Position numbers and translations under genes: made by a program. Below the pieces are notes generated by a model. The model did not search any database and was not told where the DNA came from. It worked only from the letters and a program-made list of their open reading frames with translations. Below are positions 51,853 through 59,744 of a stretch of DNA of 64,000 bases, one piece after another (position 1 is the stretch's first letter; each line of letters begins with the position of its first letter). Source of the DNA: Gordonibacter pamelaeae (lineage in GTDB: Bacteria > Actinomycetota > Coriobacteriia > Coriobacteriales > Eggerthellaceae); assembly GCF_042665095.1 (NCBI RefSeq), contig NZ_JBHTBV010000004.1. One strand, written 5' to 3'.

Positions 51853-54455
51853 CTAATCGGGCTCTGGCCTTCCTTTGCCTTCTCCAGCACGAAGCGGTCC
51901 TTGCCGTCGGCTTTGGCGCGGTAGAGGATGCTGTCTGCTTGCTGGTAGGCATCGCGGTACGACAGGGGAGTGCCGGATATCTCGATGCCGCCTATGCTCA
52001 AGGTGATGAGGCGCTTGATGCCGTCCTGGTCGCTGAATTCCACTCCCTGCTCAACAAGGAGGCTGCAACGCTCGACCAGCTGGCTGTGCTCGATGGACCC
52101 GCAGATGCACACGGCGAACTCGTCGCCCCCCAAGCGGCCGATAAGGTCATGCGAGCGGAATGCGTTGCGCAGCACCGTTGCCGTTTGGCGCAGCGCGGCG
52201 TCTCCTGCCAAGTGCCCGTAGGTGTCGTTGACGCTTTTGAAGTCGTCCGTGTCGATGACGAGCAAGGCGCCGCAGGTGCCCGTTTCCAGCTGCTGCTCGG
52301 CCCGCTCGCGGAACGTCGCCCAATTCAGCAAGCCGGTGAGGCCGTCGTGCTGGGCGCGCTTCGACAGGTCCATCTTCTCGCGCACCTCTTCGTCTACGCG
52401 GGTGATCTTCCCAATGACCGATATGGGTCGGCCCTCGTCGTTCGTTACCAGATGGGACACGATGCGAATCCAGTGCGCATCCCCCGGATCAGGTTCGTAC
52501 TGCAGCTCGCTGAAGGGCTTGCTGGGCGAGGTGAGCGCATCGAGAAGCTCGGGGTCGGATTTCTCCGCTATCAAGGCGTGGGCGTGGTGGATGATGTAGT
52601 GCGACCGGTCCTCGGACAGCTCTCCCGCTTCGACGTCCACCAGGTTCTTGAGGCCGGAGGGGTTCGACATGATGAGCGTGTCGGTTCCCATGGAGTACTC
52701 GAAAAGCTGCTCGTTCGTCAGGCTGTACAGCTTTTGGAAACGCAGGTTTTCCTCGCGCACACGCCGGTTCGACAGCACACGGGTGCGCAGGTAAAGCACC
52801 AGCAGCATGATGATCAGCATGAGCACCGCAATGGCGCCGATGGCGAACTCCAGCAAGTGGCTTGAGATGAACGCGCCCACATGCTCGTCGGGGTCGATGA
52901 GCGCGTTTTCGTAGACGATGGAGTCGAGCTCTTCGGTGGACAGGCCGCGGATGGTCTTGTCTATCACGGAGAGCAGTTCGGGCTCTACCGGCTGCACGAT
53001 GCCGAAGCTGATTCCGATGGTTTGCGTGGAGGTGGGCAAGGTGAGCAGGTTGCTTAGCCCGTCGATGTTCGAATAGTACGGGGTGGTGTACGACGTGCCG
53101 TACGTGTAATCCGCGCGCCCCTCGTTTACGGCTTTGAAGCAGTCCTCTATGGAGTCGCAGATGATGAAGTCGCTCCCGGCGGGGGCGGTGTTCGTCATGT
53201 CCCACGGTAGGGCCAGCGTGCGGCTCTCGAGGTTGTCGGGATCGACGTGGCGGTTGTACACAAGCAGCAGGCTCGTCGTCATATAGGGTGCGGTCAGCGA
53301 AAGATCGAGCGTCGAGGCTGCCGCATCGTTGGACTCAACGCCGGCCACGATCTCAACGTCGGCCGTGCGAACGGCGTCGAGCAGGTTGTCGCTGCGATCG
53401 ATGGGCACTATCTCGAACGTGAGGCCCGTCTGCTTCTCCACGTAGTCCAGCATGCCGCGCGATACGCCTTTGAGCTCGCCGGTTTTCTTGTCGAACGACT
53501 GAAGGGGCGCTTTTTCGGAAATAACCCCCACGCGCAGCGTGTCGTGATTGCGGGCGAACGCAAGCTCCTCGGCGTTAAGCGCAAAACTCGCGCTGGTCTT
53601 GCCGAAATATTTCTCGTACAAGTTGCTCTGCAGCTGGGGGTTGCTTTCGTTGATGCGCTCGATGGTCCGGTCGATCTCGTCGATGATCGTGCGGTCGCCC
53701 TTCGGCGCCGCGAAGAAGAACGGCCGCCCGGCGAACGAGGTGACCACGTGGAACCCTTCGACAGGGCTGATGTCGATGCTGAGGAAGGCGTCGGCCTCCC
53801 CCGATCTCACCTTCTGCGCCAGCTCGCTGTTGGAGGCGCATTCGACGGTGGTGTAGGCGAGGTTGTTCTTCTCGCAGAAATAGTCGAGCTCTTCACGGCG
53901 CTGCTTCGCCGAGCTTAGGATGGCAATGTGCAGCGGTCCTTCGGTGAAAAGGTTGGTCGCGGTTATCCCGGCATTCTCGTTGGGGACGAACAGCGAGGTG
54001 TGCGCGGTGCCGTAGCTGTTCCGGGGGTACTCGTACGTGTCGTCGAGCGCCGGGCTGTACGTCATGCCGCTTTCGAGGTCTATCCGCCCGTCCTCGAGCA
54101 TGTTCATCAGGTCGATAGCCTGCTCGTTGGAGGTTTCGCCCTCGGCTTTCACGAACTCGTACGTCCAGCCGGTGAACTGGGCGATGCGCTGCAGGTAATC
54201 GTAGGTGTAGCCTTCGAGGCTGCCGTCGGCGTTGCGGCTGATCATGCCAGGGATATCCATGTACCCTACCCTGACCACGCGTTGGCCGGAGTCGGTGGAA
54301 GAAGAGCTCGATGCCTTCGGTGCCGTTTCGGCGAACGCCTTGCCCGCCGAGACGCCGGCGTCAAAAGGCGAGAGAGGTACGAGCGCGCAGGCGAGCAGCA
54401 CAACGAGGGCAACTTTCGCTGCAATGGCGAATCGCGCTATCCGTGATGCTCCCAC
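51849..54455 (-). CDS. Membrane diguanylate cyclase with two periplasmic solute-binding-like domains
   Basis: 868 residues. After a signal/anchor segment come two SBP_bac_3-like domains (about 45-275, RVGYMDIPGMISRNADGSLEGYTYDYLQRI; and about 285-520, RVGVISEKAPLQSFDKKTGELKGVSRGML), a membrane helix (near 525-545), a PAS-like region and a GGDEF domain. The active-site motif is intact (GRLGGDEFAV), and an RSHD inhibitory site lies five residues ahead of it. It should make c-di-GMP in response to an external small molecule, perhaps an amino acid (inference). GTG 54455 is preferred: GAGAGGGG precedes it, and a TACAAT -10 lies between it and the farther ATG at 54548. Confidence 0.88.
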   Translation of the reverse strand: MGASRIARFAIAAKVALVVLLACALVPLSPFDAGVSAGKAFAETAPKASSSSSTDSGQRVVRVGYMDIPGMISRNADGSLEGYTYDYLQRIAQFTGWTYEFVKAEGETSNEQAIDLMNMLEDGRIDLESGMTYSPALDDTYEYPRNSYGTAHTSLFVPNENAGITATNLFTEGPLHIAILSSAKQRREELDYFCEKNNLAYTTVECASNSELAQKVRSGEADAFLSIDISPVEGFHVVTSFAGRPFFFAAPKGDRTIIDEIDRTIERINESNPQLQSNLYEKYFGKTSASFALNAEELAFARNHDTLRVGVISEKAPLQSFDKKTGELKGVSRGMLDYVEKQTGLTFEIVPIDRSDNLLDAVRTADVEIVAGVESNDAAASTLDLSLTAPYMTTSLLLVYNRHVDPDNLESRTLALPWDMTNTAPAGSDFIICDSIEDCFKAVNEGRADYTYGTSYTTPYYSNIDGLSNLLTLPTSTQTIGISFGIVQPVEPELLSVIDKTIRGLSTEELDSIVYENALIDPDEHVGAFISSHLLEFAIGAIAVLMLIIMLLVLYLRTRVLSNRRVREENLRFQKLYSLTNEQLFEYSMGTDTLIMSNPSGLKNLVDVEAGELSEDRSHYIIHHAHALIAEKSDPELLDALTSPSKPFSELQYEPDPGDAHWIRIVSHLVTNDEGRPISVIGKITRVDEEVREKMDLSKRAQHDGLTGLLNWATFRERAEQQLETGTCGALLVIDTDDFKSVNDTYGHLAGDAALRQTATVLRNAFRSHDLIGRLGGDEFAVCICGSIEHSQLVERCSLLVEQGVEFSDQDGIKRLITLSIGGIEISGTPLSYRDAYQQADSILYRAKADGKDRFVLEKAKEGQSPIS

Positions 54456-54618
54456 GTCAACATTCCCCTCTCTGCATGTGCTGCCATTGTAACCCCAATG
54501 GGACGTTTGAGCGTGCGAGAACGACAACCGGTAAGAAGGGTTCACCATGAGGTTTCGGCTTCGGTGTTGGTCATGGGTTCACGTTTCGAAAATCCGGAAG
54601 GAAATGCCTCGTGATCGC

Positions 54619-54647
54619 TTGACCCGGGAACGTGCGACCGGTACAAT
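54619..54647 (+). promoter_or_regulatory. tRNA-Phe promoter
   Basis: TTGACC (54619-54624), a 17-base spacer and TACAAT (54642-54647), 31 bases before the tRNA. Confidence 0.75.
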
Positions 54648-54678
54648 ATCGTTCCACGTCCTCACGGACGCTGTATGT

Positions 54679-54754
54679 GGTCGGGTAGCTCAGTTGGTAG
54701 AGCAGCGGACTGAAAATCCGCGTGCCGAGGGTTCAAGTCCCCCTCCGACCACCA
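54679..54754 (+). tRNA. tRNA-Phe (GAA)
   Basis: Complete 76-base cloverleaf with encoded CCA. The acceptor GGTCGGG pairs with TCCGACC (one G-T pair). The anticodon stem GCGGA/TCCGC encloses CTGAAAA, giving anticodon GAA at 54712-54714. Confidence 0.97.
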
Positions 54755-54764
54755 CGATGATGAC

Positions 54765-54799
54765 AGTGCCCCGAATCCTCGCGATTCGGGGCACTTTTT
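54765..54799 (+). terminator. Terminator after tRNA-Phe
   Basis: A 13-bp perfect stem (AGTGCCCCGAATC at 54765-54777, complement at 54783-54795) with a 5-base loop, followed by TTTT. Confidence 0.9.
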
Positions 54800-54849
54800 G
54801 GTGTGCGGCTAAAAAACGAGCACCTTTGCTCCGCTGTCCAGAGGGGAGG

Positions 54850-55008
54850 CTATGCCGTCTGGGTGTCGTCTTCCACGCGGCCGCGGATCTTCTTGACGGT
54901 GCGGCCCAGCATGCCGCCCAGCTTGGGCAGGTTCTTGGGGCCGAAGATGACGAGCACGACCACGAGGATCAGGATCAGCTCGGGCAGTCCCATGCCGAAT
55001 ATTTTCAT
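54850..55008 (-). CDS. tatA: Short TatA-type twin-arginine translocase subunit
   Basis: 52 residues: one hydrophobic helix (MGLPELILILVVVLVIFGP), the FGPKNLPKLGGMLG hinge and amphipathic helix, then a short charged tail. This matches TatA/TatE, which forms the pore for folded Tat substrates. It is shorter than most TatA proteins (70-90). AAAGGGGCGG precedes the ATG at 55008; the open frame extends farther but without merit. A TATACT -10 for this strand is at 55050-55055. tatC is not nearby. Confidence 0.88.
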   Translation of the reverse strand: MKIFGMGLPELILILVVVLVIFGPKNLPKLGGMLGRTVKKIRGRVEDDTQTA

Positions 55009-55063
55009 TGTCCGCCCCTTTCGCGGTCTGGCTTGCCGATGCATCGGCCAGTATAGCAGCCTT

Positions 55064-55086
55064 AATTTTATAGTGACTATAAAATT
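55064..55086. promoter_or_regulatory. 23-bp palindromic operator between tatA and tetR
   Basis: A perfect inverted repeat, AATTTTATAGT, one central G, then the complementary arm. It is strikingly AT-rich for this genome and lies just upstream of both divergent -10 boxes (55050-55055 for tatA, 55121-55126 for tetR), where a TetR repressor would bind. Which regulator uses it is inference. Confidence 0.6.
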
Positions 55087-55166
55087 GTGGTAAATAAAGA
55101 AAGGCCTCGCAAAACTTCCGTATAATGCAAGGCGTCGAGCGGGCAAAACGGTAGGGAGGAGCGGAC

Positions 55167-55787
55167 ATGGAGAAGCCGAGTGCCGAGGGCTTGCGTGAGC
55201 GCAAGCGCCGCGAGACGCGCGCGGCTATCGAGCGTGCGGCTATCTCGCTGGTAGACGAGCTGGGCTACGACAACGTGACCGTGGCCATGATCAGCGAGCG
55301 AGCCGTGGTGTCGCAAGGCACGTTCTTCAACTACTTTCCCACGAAAGACGCCGCCATCGTAGGGCTGGGCCGGGTCGACCTCGATGCCGGAGTCGTCCAC
55401 GCCGCCTACGACCGCATCGAGGGCACGCCGTACCACGCCACGCTCACGCTGTTCCTGAAGGTGGTGCGCGACCTGGACTGGACGAGCGAGATCGCCGCCA
55501 TGCGGGCGCGGTTGGTGGCCCAGACGCCGGCACTCATGAAGCTGTTCTTGGACGGCACGTTCGGCTTCGTATCCGACTTCCGCGGCATTTTGGCCGCCTA
55601 CCTGGAGCGGCATCCCGAGCGGCGCAGCTGTCCGGACGAGCTGACGCCCTCCGAGGAGGCGGGTCTCGTGGTGGCCGAGGCGCTTGAGGCGGCGAAGTTC
55701 GCGCTGGCCCGCGCCACGGCCGATCCCGACGCGTCGCTTCCCGATGCGGCCGAGGTGGAGGCCGTCGTCAGGCGGATCGTCGGGTAA
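55167..55787 (+). CDS. TetR family transcriptional regulator
   Basis: 206 residues with a TetR_N helix-turn-helix at about 14-60 (RETRAAIERAAISLVDELGYDNVTV, VVSQGTFFNYFPTKDAAI) and a helical ligand domain of unknown specificity. GTAGGGAGGAG precedes ATG 55167. TATAAT at 55121-55126 serves as its -10. It likely binds the palindrome at 55064-55086 and controls itself and perhaps tatA or a distant exporter. Confidence 0.88.
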   Translation: MEKPSAEGLRERKRRETRAAIERAAISLVDELGYDNVTVAMISERAVVSQGTFFNYFPTKDAAIVGLGRVDLDAGVVHAAYDRIEGTPYHATLTLFLKVVRDLDWTSEIAAMRARLVAQTPALMKLFLDGTFGFVSDFRGILAAYLERHPERRSCPDELTPSEEAGLVVAEALEAAKFALARATADPDASLPDAAEVEAVVRRIVG

Positions 55788-55949
55788 GGGCGCGCCGCCC
55801 GCCGTCTGCCCCGCGCTGCGCGCGAGGGCGGGGCCGGTCGATGGAAAAGCGGCGCATGAGCGGGCGCGCGCTTTCCGAAACCCCTACAATAGCAGGTGCG
55901 AACAACACGAGCGCCGCCGCGTCAGGCGGCGCCGAACGAAGGAGGCCAC

Positions 55950-56420
55950 ATGTCCTGCGAGAACAACAATCCGGTCGTCGGCATCATCATGGGTTCCGAG
56001 AGCGACATGCCCGCCATGGAGCCGTGCATGAAGCAGCTCGACGAGTTCGGCATCCCCTACGAGGTGAAGGTGGCAAGCGCCCACCGCAAGCCGGCCGAGG
56101 TGCACGAGTGGGCCAGCACGGCGCACGAGCGCGGCATCCGCGTGATCGTGGCGGCCGCCGGCAAGGCCGCGCACCTGGGAGGCGTCGTTGCGGCCTACAC
56201 GCCGAACCCGGTGATCACCGTGCCCATGAAGACGAGCGACCTGGGCGGCCTCGACTCGCTGCTGTCCATGGTGCAGATGCCCTCCGGCGTGCCGGTGGCC
56301 TGCGTGGCCATCAACGGCGCGAAGAACGCGGCCATCCTGGCCGTGCAGATCCTCGGCACCGGTTGCGACACCGCCCGTCAGAAGATCATCGACTTCAAGC
56401 AGGGCATGGCCGAGGCCTAG
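55950..56420 (+). CDS. purE: 5-(carboxyamino)imidazole ribonucleotide mutase
   Basis: 156 residues of PurE, which moves the carboxyl group of N5-CAIR to give CAIR in purine synthesis. Family motifs: GIIMGSESDMPAMEP, VASAHRKPAEVHEWA with the catalytic His, AAAGKAAHLGGVVAAYTPNPVI and GLDSLLSMVQMPSGVPVA. GAAGGAGG precedes ATG 55950. No purK is adjacent. A TACAAT -10 is at 55885-55890. Confidence 0.95.
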   Translation: MSCENNNPVVGIIMGSESDMPAMEPCMKQLDEFGIPYEVKVASAHRKPAEVHEWASTAHERGIRVIVAAAGKAAHLGGVVAAYTPNPVITVPMKTSDLGGLDSLLSMVQMPSGVPVACVAINGAKNAAILAVQILGTGCDTARQKIIDFKQGMAEA

Positions 56421-56526
56421 GCGGCAGCGCCTGCCGGCTTGCAGAGGCGATCCTCGGGCGGGGGGGCTGCGAGGGAGTGCGCTGTGCCGGCTGGGTCTGA
56501 TCCGGTGAATGAAAAAACGAGTTGCG

Positions 56527-56562
56527 AGGGATGGGTCCATGGGCGCATCCCTTCTCTTTTTA
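56527..56562 (+). terminator. purE terminator
   Basis: AGGGATG (56527-56533) pairs with CATCCCT (56546-56552) and is followed by TCTCTTTTT. Confidence 0.75.
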
Positions 56563-56655
56563 GGACGTCGGCGGCGCCTCGCCCGGATGCGCGCGCAGGG
56601 GGGCCTCCGGTTTGCTATCATGGGATTCGTGAAAGTCCAGGCATGGGACGCCGAA

Positions 56656-56671
56656 TGTTTCACGTGAAACA
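56656..56671. promoter_or_regulatory. parS site 5 (exact)
   Basis: Exact TGTTTCACGTGAAACA, 82 bases before iorA. A possible extended -10 (TGCTATCAT, 56613-56621) lies 35 bases before it, so it may be in the iorA leader. Confidence 0.9.
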
Positions 56672-56752
56672 TTTGTACGGATAGTCGGCGGCGCATCCCT
56701 TCCGTTGCCGTCCTGGCAGCGACCAACGAGTACCGAAGCAGGCGAAACGCGT

Positions 56753-58936
56753 ATGACGAAGAAACTTCTGATGGGGAACGAGGCGTTCGCGCACGCGGCG
56801 CTCGAGGCGGGCGTGCGCGTGGTGGCGGGGTATCCCGGCACGCCGTCGTCCGAGCTGATAGAGACGGTGGCGAAGCTGCACGCGTCCGGCGCGGCGCGAG
56901 GCGTGCACGTGGAATGGTCCACGAACGAGAAAGCGGCGCTCGAACTGCTGGCCGGCGCCTCCTATGCCGGCGCGCGCTGCCTGTTCACCTGCAAGCAGGT
57001 GGGGCTCAACGTGGCGTCCGACCCGCTCATGAGCCTGAACTACGTGGGCGTGAAGGGCGGCCTCGTGCTGTTCGTGGCCGACGACCCCGGCCCCATCTCG
57101 TCGCAGACCGAGCAGGACACGCGCCGCTTCGCCGCCTTCGCGAAGATGCCCGTGCTCGATCCGTCCACGCCCGACGAGGGCTTCGCCATGATGAAGGAGG
57201 CGTTCGACCTGTCCGAGCGCTACCATACGCCCGTCATCGTGCGGCCCACCACGCGCATCAACCACGCATCCACGTTCTTCGACGTGGCCGACGCCACCGA
57301 CGCGCGCTCCGTGCCCCCCGAGGGTTTCGAGCGCGACCCCAAGTGGATCATCTTCCCGCGCCGCGCCTACGAGGCGCATGGCGAGATCAACGAGCGCCTG
57401 CGCGCCATCGCCTGCGACTTCGCCGCCGAGCCCGCGCTCGCCGCGTTCAATCCGATATTCGACGCCGGAAAAGGGCCGAAGGAAACGGAGAAGGCCTGCG
57501 CAGCTTCTGCCCCCGCCCTCGGAGGCTCCCTCGCGGGGGATTCAAAAAAGCAAACAAGTGTTTCACGTGAAACATTTGATGACGGAAACGGTAATGCTTG
57601 TACCCCGCTCCGCGGCATCGTGGCGGGTGGCGTGTCGGCGGCCTATGCGCGCGAGGCGTTGCGCATGCTGGAGCAGCGCGCTGCCGAGCAGGGCTCCGAG
57701 TTGCCCGCCTATCGTTTCTGGCAGGTAGGGACGCCTTACCCGTTCCCCGAGAAAACGGCCGCACGGTTCACGGAAGGCCTCGACGAGGTGCTCGTCGTGG
57801 AGGAGCTCGACCACGTGCTGGAAGACGAGCTCCTGCGCTTTGCCGGCCGCACGCATGCGGCTTTCGCGGTGCGCGGCAAGCTCACCGGCGACGCGCGCGA
57901 CCGCGGCGAGAACGACGTGGACGACCTTGCCGCCCGCATTGCAAGATTCCTCGACATCGCCGAAAAACAAACAGATGTTTCACGTGAAACATCTTCGCCC
58001 GAATCCCCATCTGCTCCCGCGACGGCCCCGGCGAGTACCCCGCTCTCCTACGATGCTCCCGCCGACGACCCGCTGCCCGTGCGCCCGCCCGTGCTCTGCG
58101 CCGGTTGCCCGCACCGCGGCAGCTTCTACGCCGTGAAGCGTGCGCTGGGGAAGGCACCGGCCGTGCTGTGCGGCGACATCGGCTGCTACACGCTGGGAAA
58201 CGCCAAGCCGCTCGATGCCGTGGACACGTGCCTGTGCATGGGCGCGGGCATCACCATGGCGCAGGGCTTCGCCGTGGCCGAACCGGGCAAGAAACACGTG
58301 GCGTTCGTGGGCGATTCCACGTTTTTCGCCAGCGGCCTGCCCGGCATCGTGAACGCCGTCTACAACGGCCACGACGTGACCGTGTGCGTGCTCGACAACG
58401 CCACCACCGCCATGACCGGCTCGCAGCCGCACCCCGGCACGGGCGTCACGCTCATGGGGCCGAAGCGCACGCCCGTCTCCATCGAGCGCGTGCTCCAGGC
58501 CGTGGGCTTCGAGTGCATCGTGCACGCCGACCCGCTCGACCTGGACGCCTCCGTTGCCGCCTCGGCCGAGGCGCTGGCGTTCGAGGGCCCCAGCGCCATC
58601 CTGTTCGAATCGCCGTGCGTCCAGCTGGTGAGGCCGGGCGCGCCCGCGGCGGTGGATGCGGATGCGTGCACCGGCTGCAAGAAGTGCATCACCGAGATAG
58701 GATGTCCCGGCATCGGCTTCGACGGCGACGCGCGCGGCCCGAAGAGCAAGGAGCGCGGCCAGGCGTTCGTTGATGCGAGCCTCTGCAACGGCTGCGGCCT
58801 GTGCACGCAGGTGTGCCCCTTCGGCGCGCTGGGCGTTCCTCCGGCTGGTCAGTTGGCGGATGCGGATGCGGCTGAAAATCCTGCCGCAGTGTCACATGAA
58901 ACAGAGGCTCCGGCGGAAGGAGGCCCCCATGCGTAA
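56753..58936 (+). CDS. iorA: Indolepyruvate:ferredoxin oxidoreductase, alpha subunit, with embedded parS sites
   Basis: Oxidises aryl 2-oxo acids (indolepyruvate, phenylpyruvate) to aryl-acetyl-CoA, reducing ferredoxin. 727 residues against about 600-650 usually. Order: POR N-terminal domain (1-~200), linker, transketolase-C-like domain (~285-400), linker, TPP domain (~445-620, GDIGCYTLGNAKPLD and DNATTAMTG), and two [4Fe-4S] motifs (CTGCKKC near 643 and CNGCGLC near 680). Extra length lies in the linkers. Exact parS sites encode VSRET at 270-274 and 409-413, and a decayed copy encodes VSHET at 713-717. ATG 56753 is chosen over a TTG 16 codons earlier. Overlaps iorB by 8 bases. Confidence 0.94.
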   Translation: MTKKLLMGNEAFAHAALEAGVRVVAGYPGTPSSELIETVAKLHASGAARGVHVEWSTNEKAALELLAGASYAGARCLFTCKQVGLNVASDPLMSLNYVGVKGGLVLFVADDPGPISSQTEQDTRRFAAFAKMPVLDPSTPDEGFAMMKEAFDLSERYHTPVIVRPTTRINHASTFFDVADATDARSVPPEGFERDPKWIIFPRRAYEAHGEINERLRAIACDFAAEPALAAFNPIFDAGKGPKETEKACAASAPALGGSLAGDSKKQTSVSRETFDDGNGNACTPLRGIVAGGVSAAYAREALRMLEQRAAEQGSELPAYRFWQVGTPYPFPEKTAARFTEGLDEVLVVEELDHVLEDELLRFAGRTHAAFAVRGKLTGDARDRGENDVDDLAARIARFLDIAEKQTDVSRETSSPESPSAPATAPASTPLSYDAPADDPLPVRPPVLCAGCPHRGSFYAVKRALGKAPAVLCGDIGCYTLGNAKPLDAVDTCLCMGAGITMAQGFAVAEPGKKHVAFVGDSTFFASGLPGIVNAVYNGHDVTVCVLDNATTAMTGSQPHPGTGVTLMGPKRTPVSIERVLQAVGFECIVHADPLDLDASVAASAEALAFEGPSAILFESPCVQLVRPGAPAAVDADACTGCKKCITEIGCPGIGFDGDARGPKSKERGQAFVDASLCNGCGLCTQVCPFGALGVPPAGQLADADAAENPAAVSHETEAPAEGGPHA
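57559..57574. promoter_or_regulatory. parS site 6 (exact, inside iorA)
   Basis: Exact TGTTTCACGTGAAACA in the coding sequence, read as VSRET (residues 270-274) in the first linker. It is preceded by CAAACAAG. Confidence 0.9.
57976..57991. promoter_or_regulatory. parS site 7 (exact, inside iorA)
   Basis: Exact TGTTTCACGTGAAACA, read as VSRET (residues 409-413) in the second linker. It is preceded by CAAACAGA, nearly the same context as site 6, so the two look like copies of one element of about 25 bp. Confidence 0.9.
58888..58903. promoter_or_regulatory. Degenerate parS inside the iorA 3' end
   Basis: AGTGTCACATGAAACA matches parS at 13 of 16 positions and is in the same reading phase as sites 6 and 7, giving VSHET in the tail after the ferredoxin motifs. 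Confidence 0.5.
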
Positions 58937-59522
58937 CGTTCTGTTGGCGGGCGTGGGCGGCCAGGGCACGGTGCTGGCCGCGAAGGTGCTGGCCCAGGCC
59001 GCGCAGGAGAAGGGCTGGCAGGTGCGCACGGCCGAGACCATCGGCATGGCGCAGCGCGGCGGCAACGTGGTGTCGCACGTGCGCATGGGCGATGGTGGGG
59101 AAGAGGTGCTGGCGCCACTGCTGGCGCACGGCACGGCCGACCTCGTGGTGGCGTTCGAGCCGGCGGAGGCCGCGCGCGTGGTACCGTTCCTGGCTCCCGG
59201 CGGCACGCTGGTCACGGCCACGACAGCGCTCCAGCCCGTCACGGCGGCGCTGTCGAAGACCCCCTACCGTGCGGCTGCCGTGGTCGCGCGCCTGCAGGAG
59301 CAGCTGGCCGATGCGGCCACGTTCGTGGCCGTGGACGATGCGGCGCTGTGCGCGCAGGCGGGCAGCCGCAAGGTGCTGAACACGCTGCTTCTGGCCAGCG
59401 CGCTGAAGACGGGCTGCCTCCCGCTCGATGTGGACGACTTGCGCCGCGCCATCTCCTCCTGCGTGAAGCCGCGCTTCGTCGACCTCAACCTGGCCGCCAT
59501 CGACGCGGTGGCGGCCAGGTAG
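58929..59522 (+). CDS. iorB: Indolepyruvate:ferredoxin oxidoreductase, beta subunit
   Basis: 197 residues of the gamma-type POR domain that pairs with IorA. Typical features are NVLLAGVGGQGTVLAAKVLAQAA at the start, ETIGMAQRGGNVVSHVRMG near residue 37 and the end KPRFVDLNLAAIDA. GGAAGGAGG lies just before ATG 58929, inside the last codons of iorA, so the subunits are translated together. About 220 bases of GC-rich sequence follow without a clear terminator. Confidence 0.93.
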   Translation: MRNVLLAGVGGQGTVLAAKVLAQAAQEKGWQVRTAETIGMAQRGGNVVSHVRMGDGGEEVLAPLLAHGTADLVVAFEPAEAARVVPFLAPGGTLVTATTALQPVTAALSKTPYRAAAVVARLQEQLADAATFVAVDDAALCAQAGSRKVLNTLLLASALKTGCLPLDVDDLRRAISSCVKPRFVDLNLAAIDAVAAR

Positions 59523-59683
59523 GCCCGTCGCCCGCCGCCTGGTTTTCGGCCCTCTTCCGGTCTGGGCGCTGCCTCCCCGGCGCGTCCGACACGCCCCGGC
59601 ACGGCCGGCTTCGCTCGCTGGCCGCGCATTCTTTTTCGGCCGCTCTTCCTCGTGAAAAAACAAGGGGGTGTCGAGTACCCTGC

Positions 59684-59689
59684 TATACT
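59684..59689 (+). promoter_or_regulatory. Extended -10 of the GGDEF gene
   Basis: TGC followed by TATACT (59684-59689), 55 bases before ATG 59745. It lies within the longer open frame, which supports the shorter start. Confidence 0.45.
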
Positions 59690-59744
59690 AAAAGTTGAAG
59701 CGCGCGACCACGCCGCTTTCAAACCGTACCGGAACGAGGGCGAA

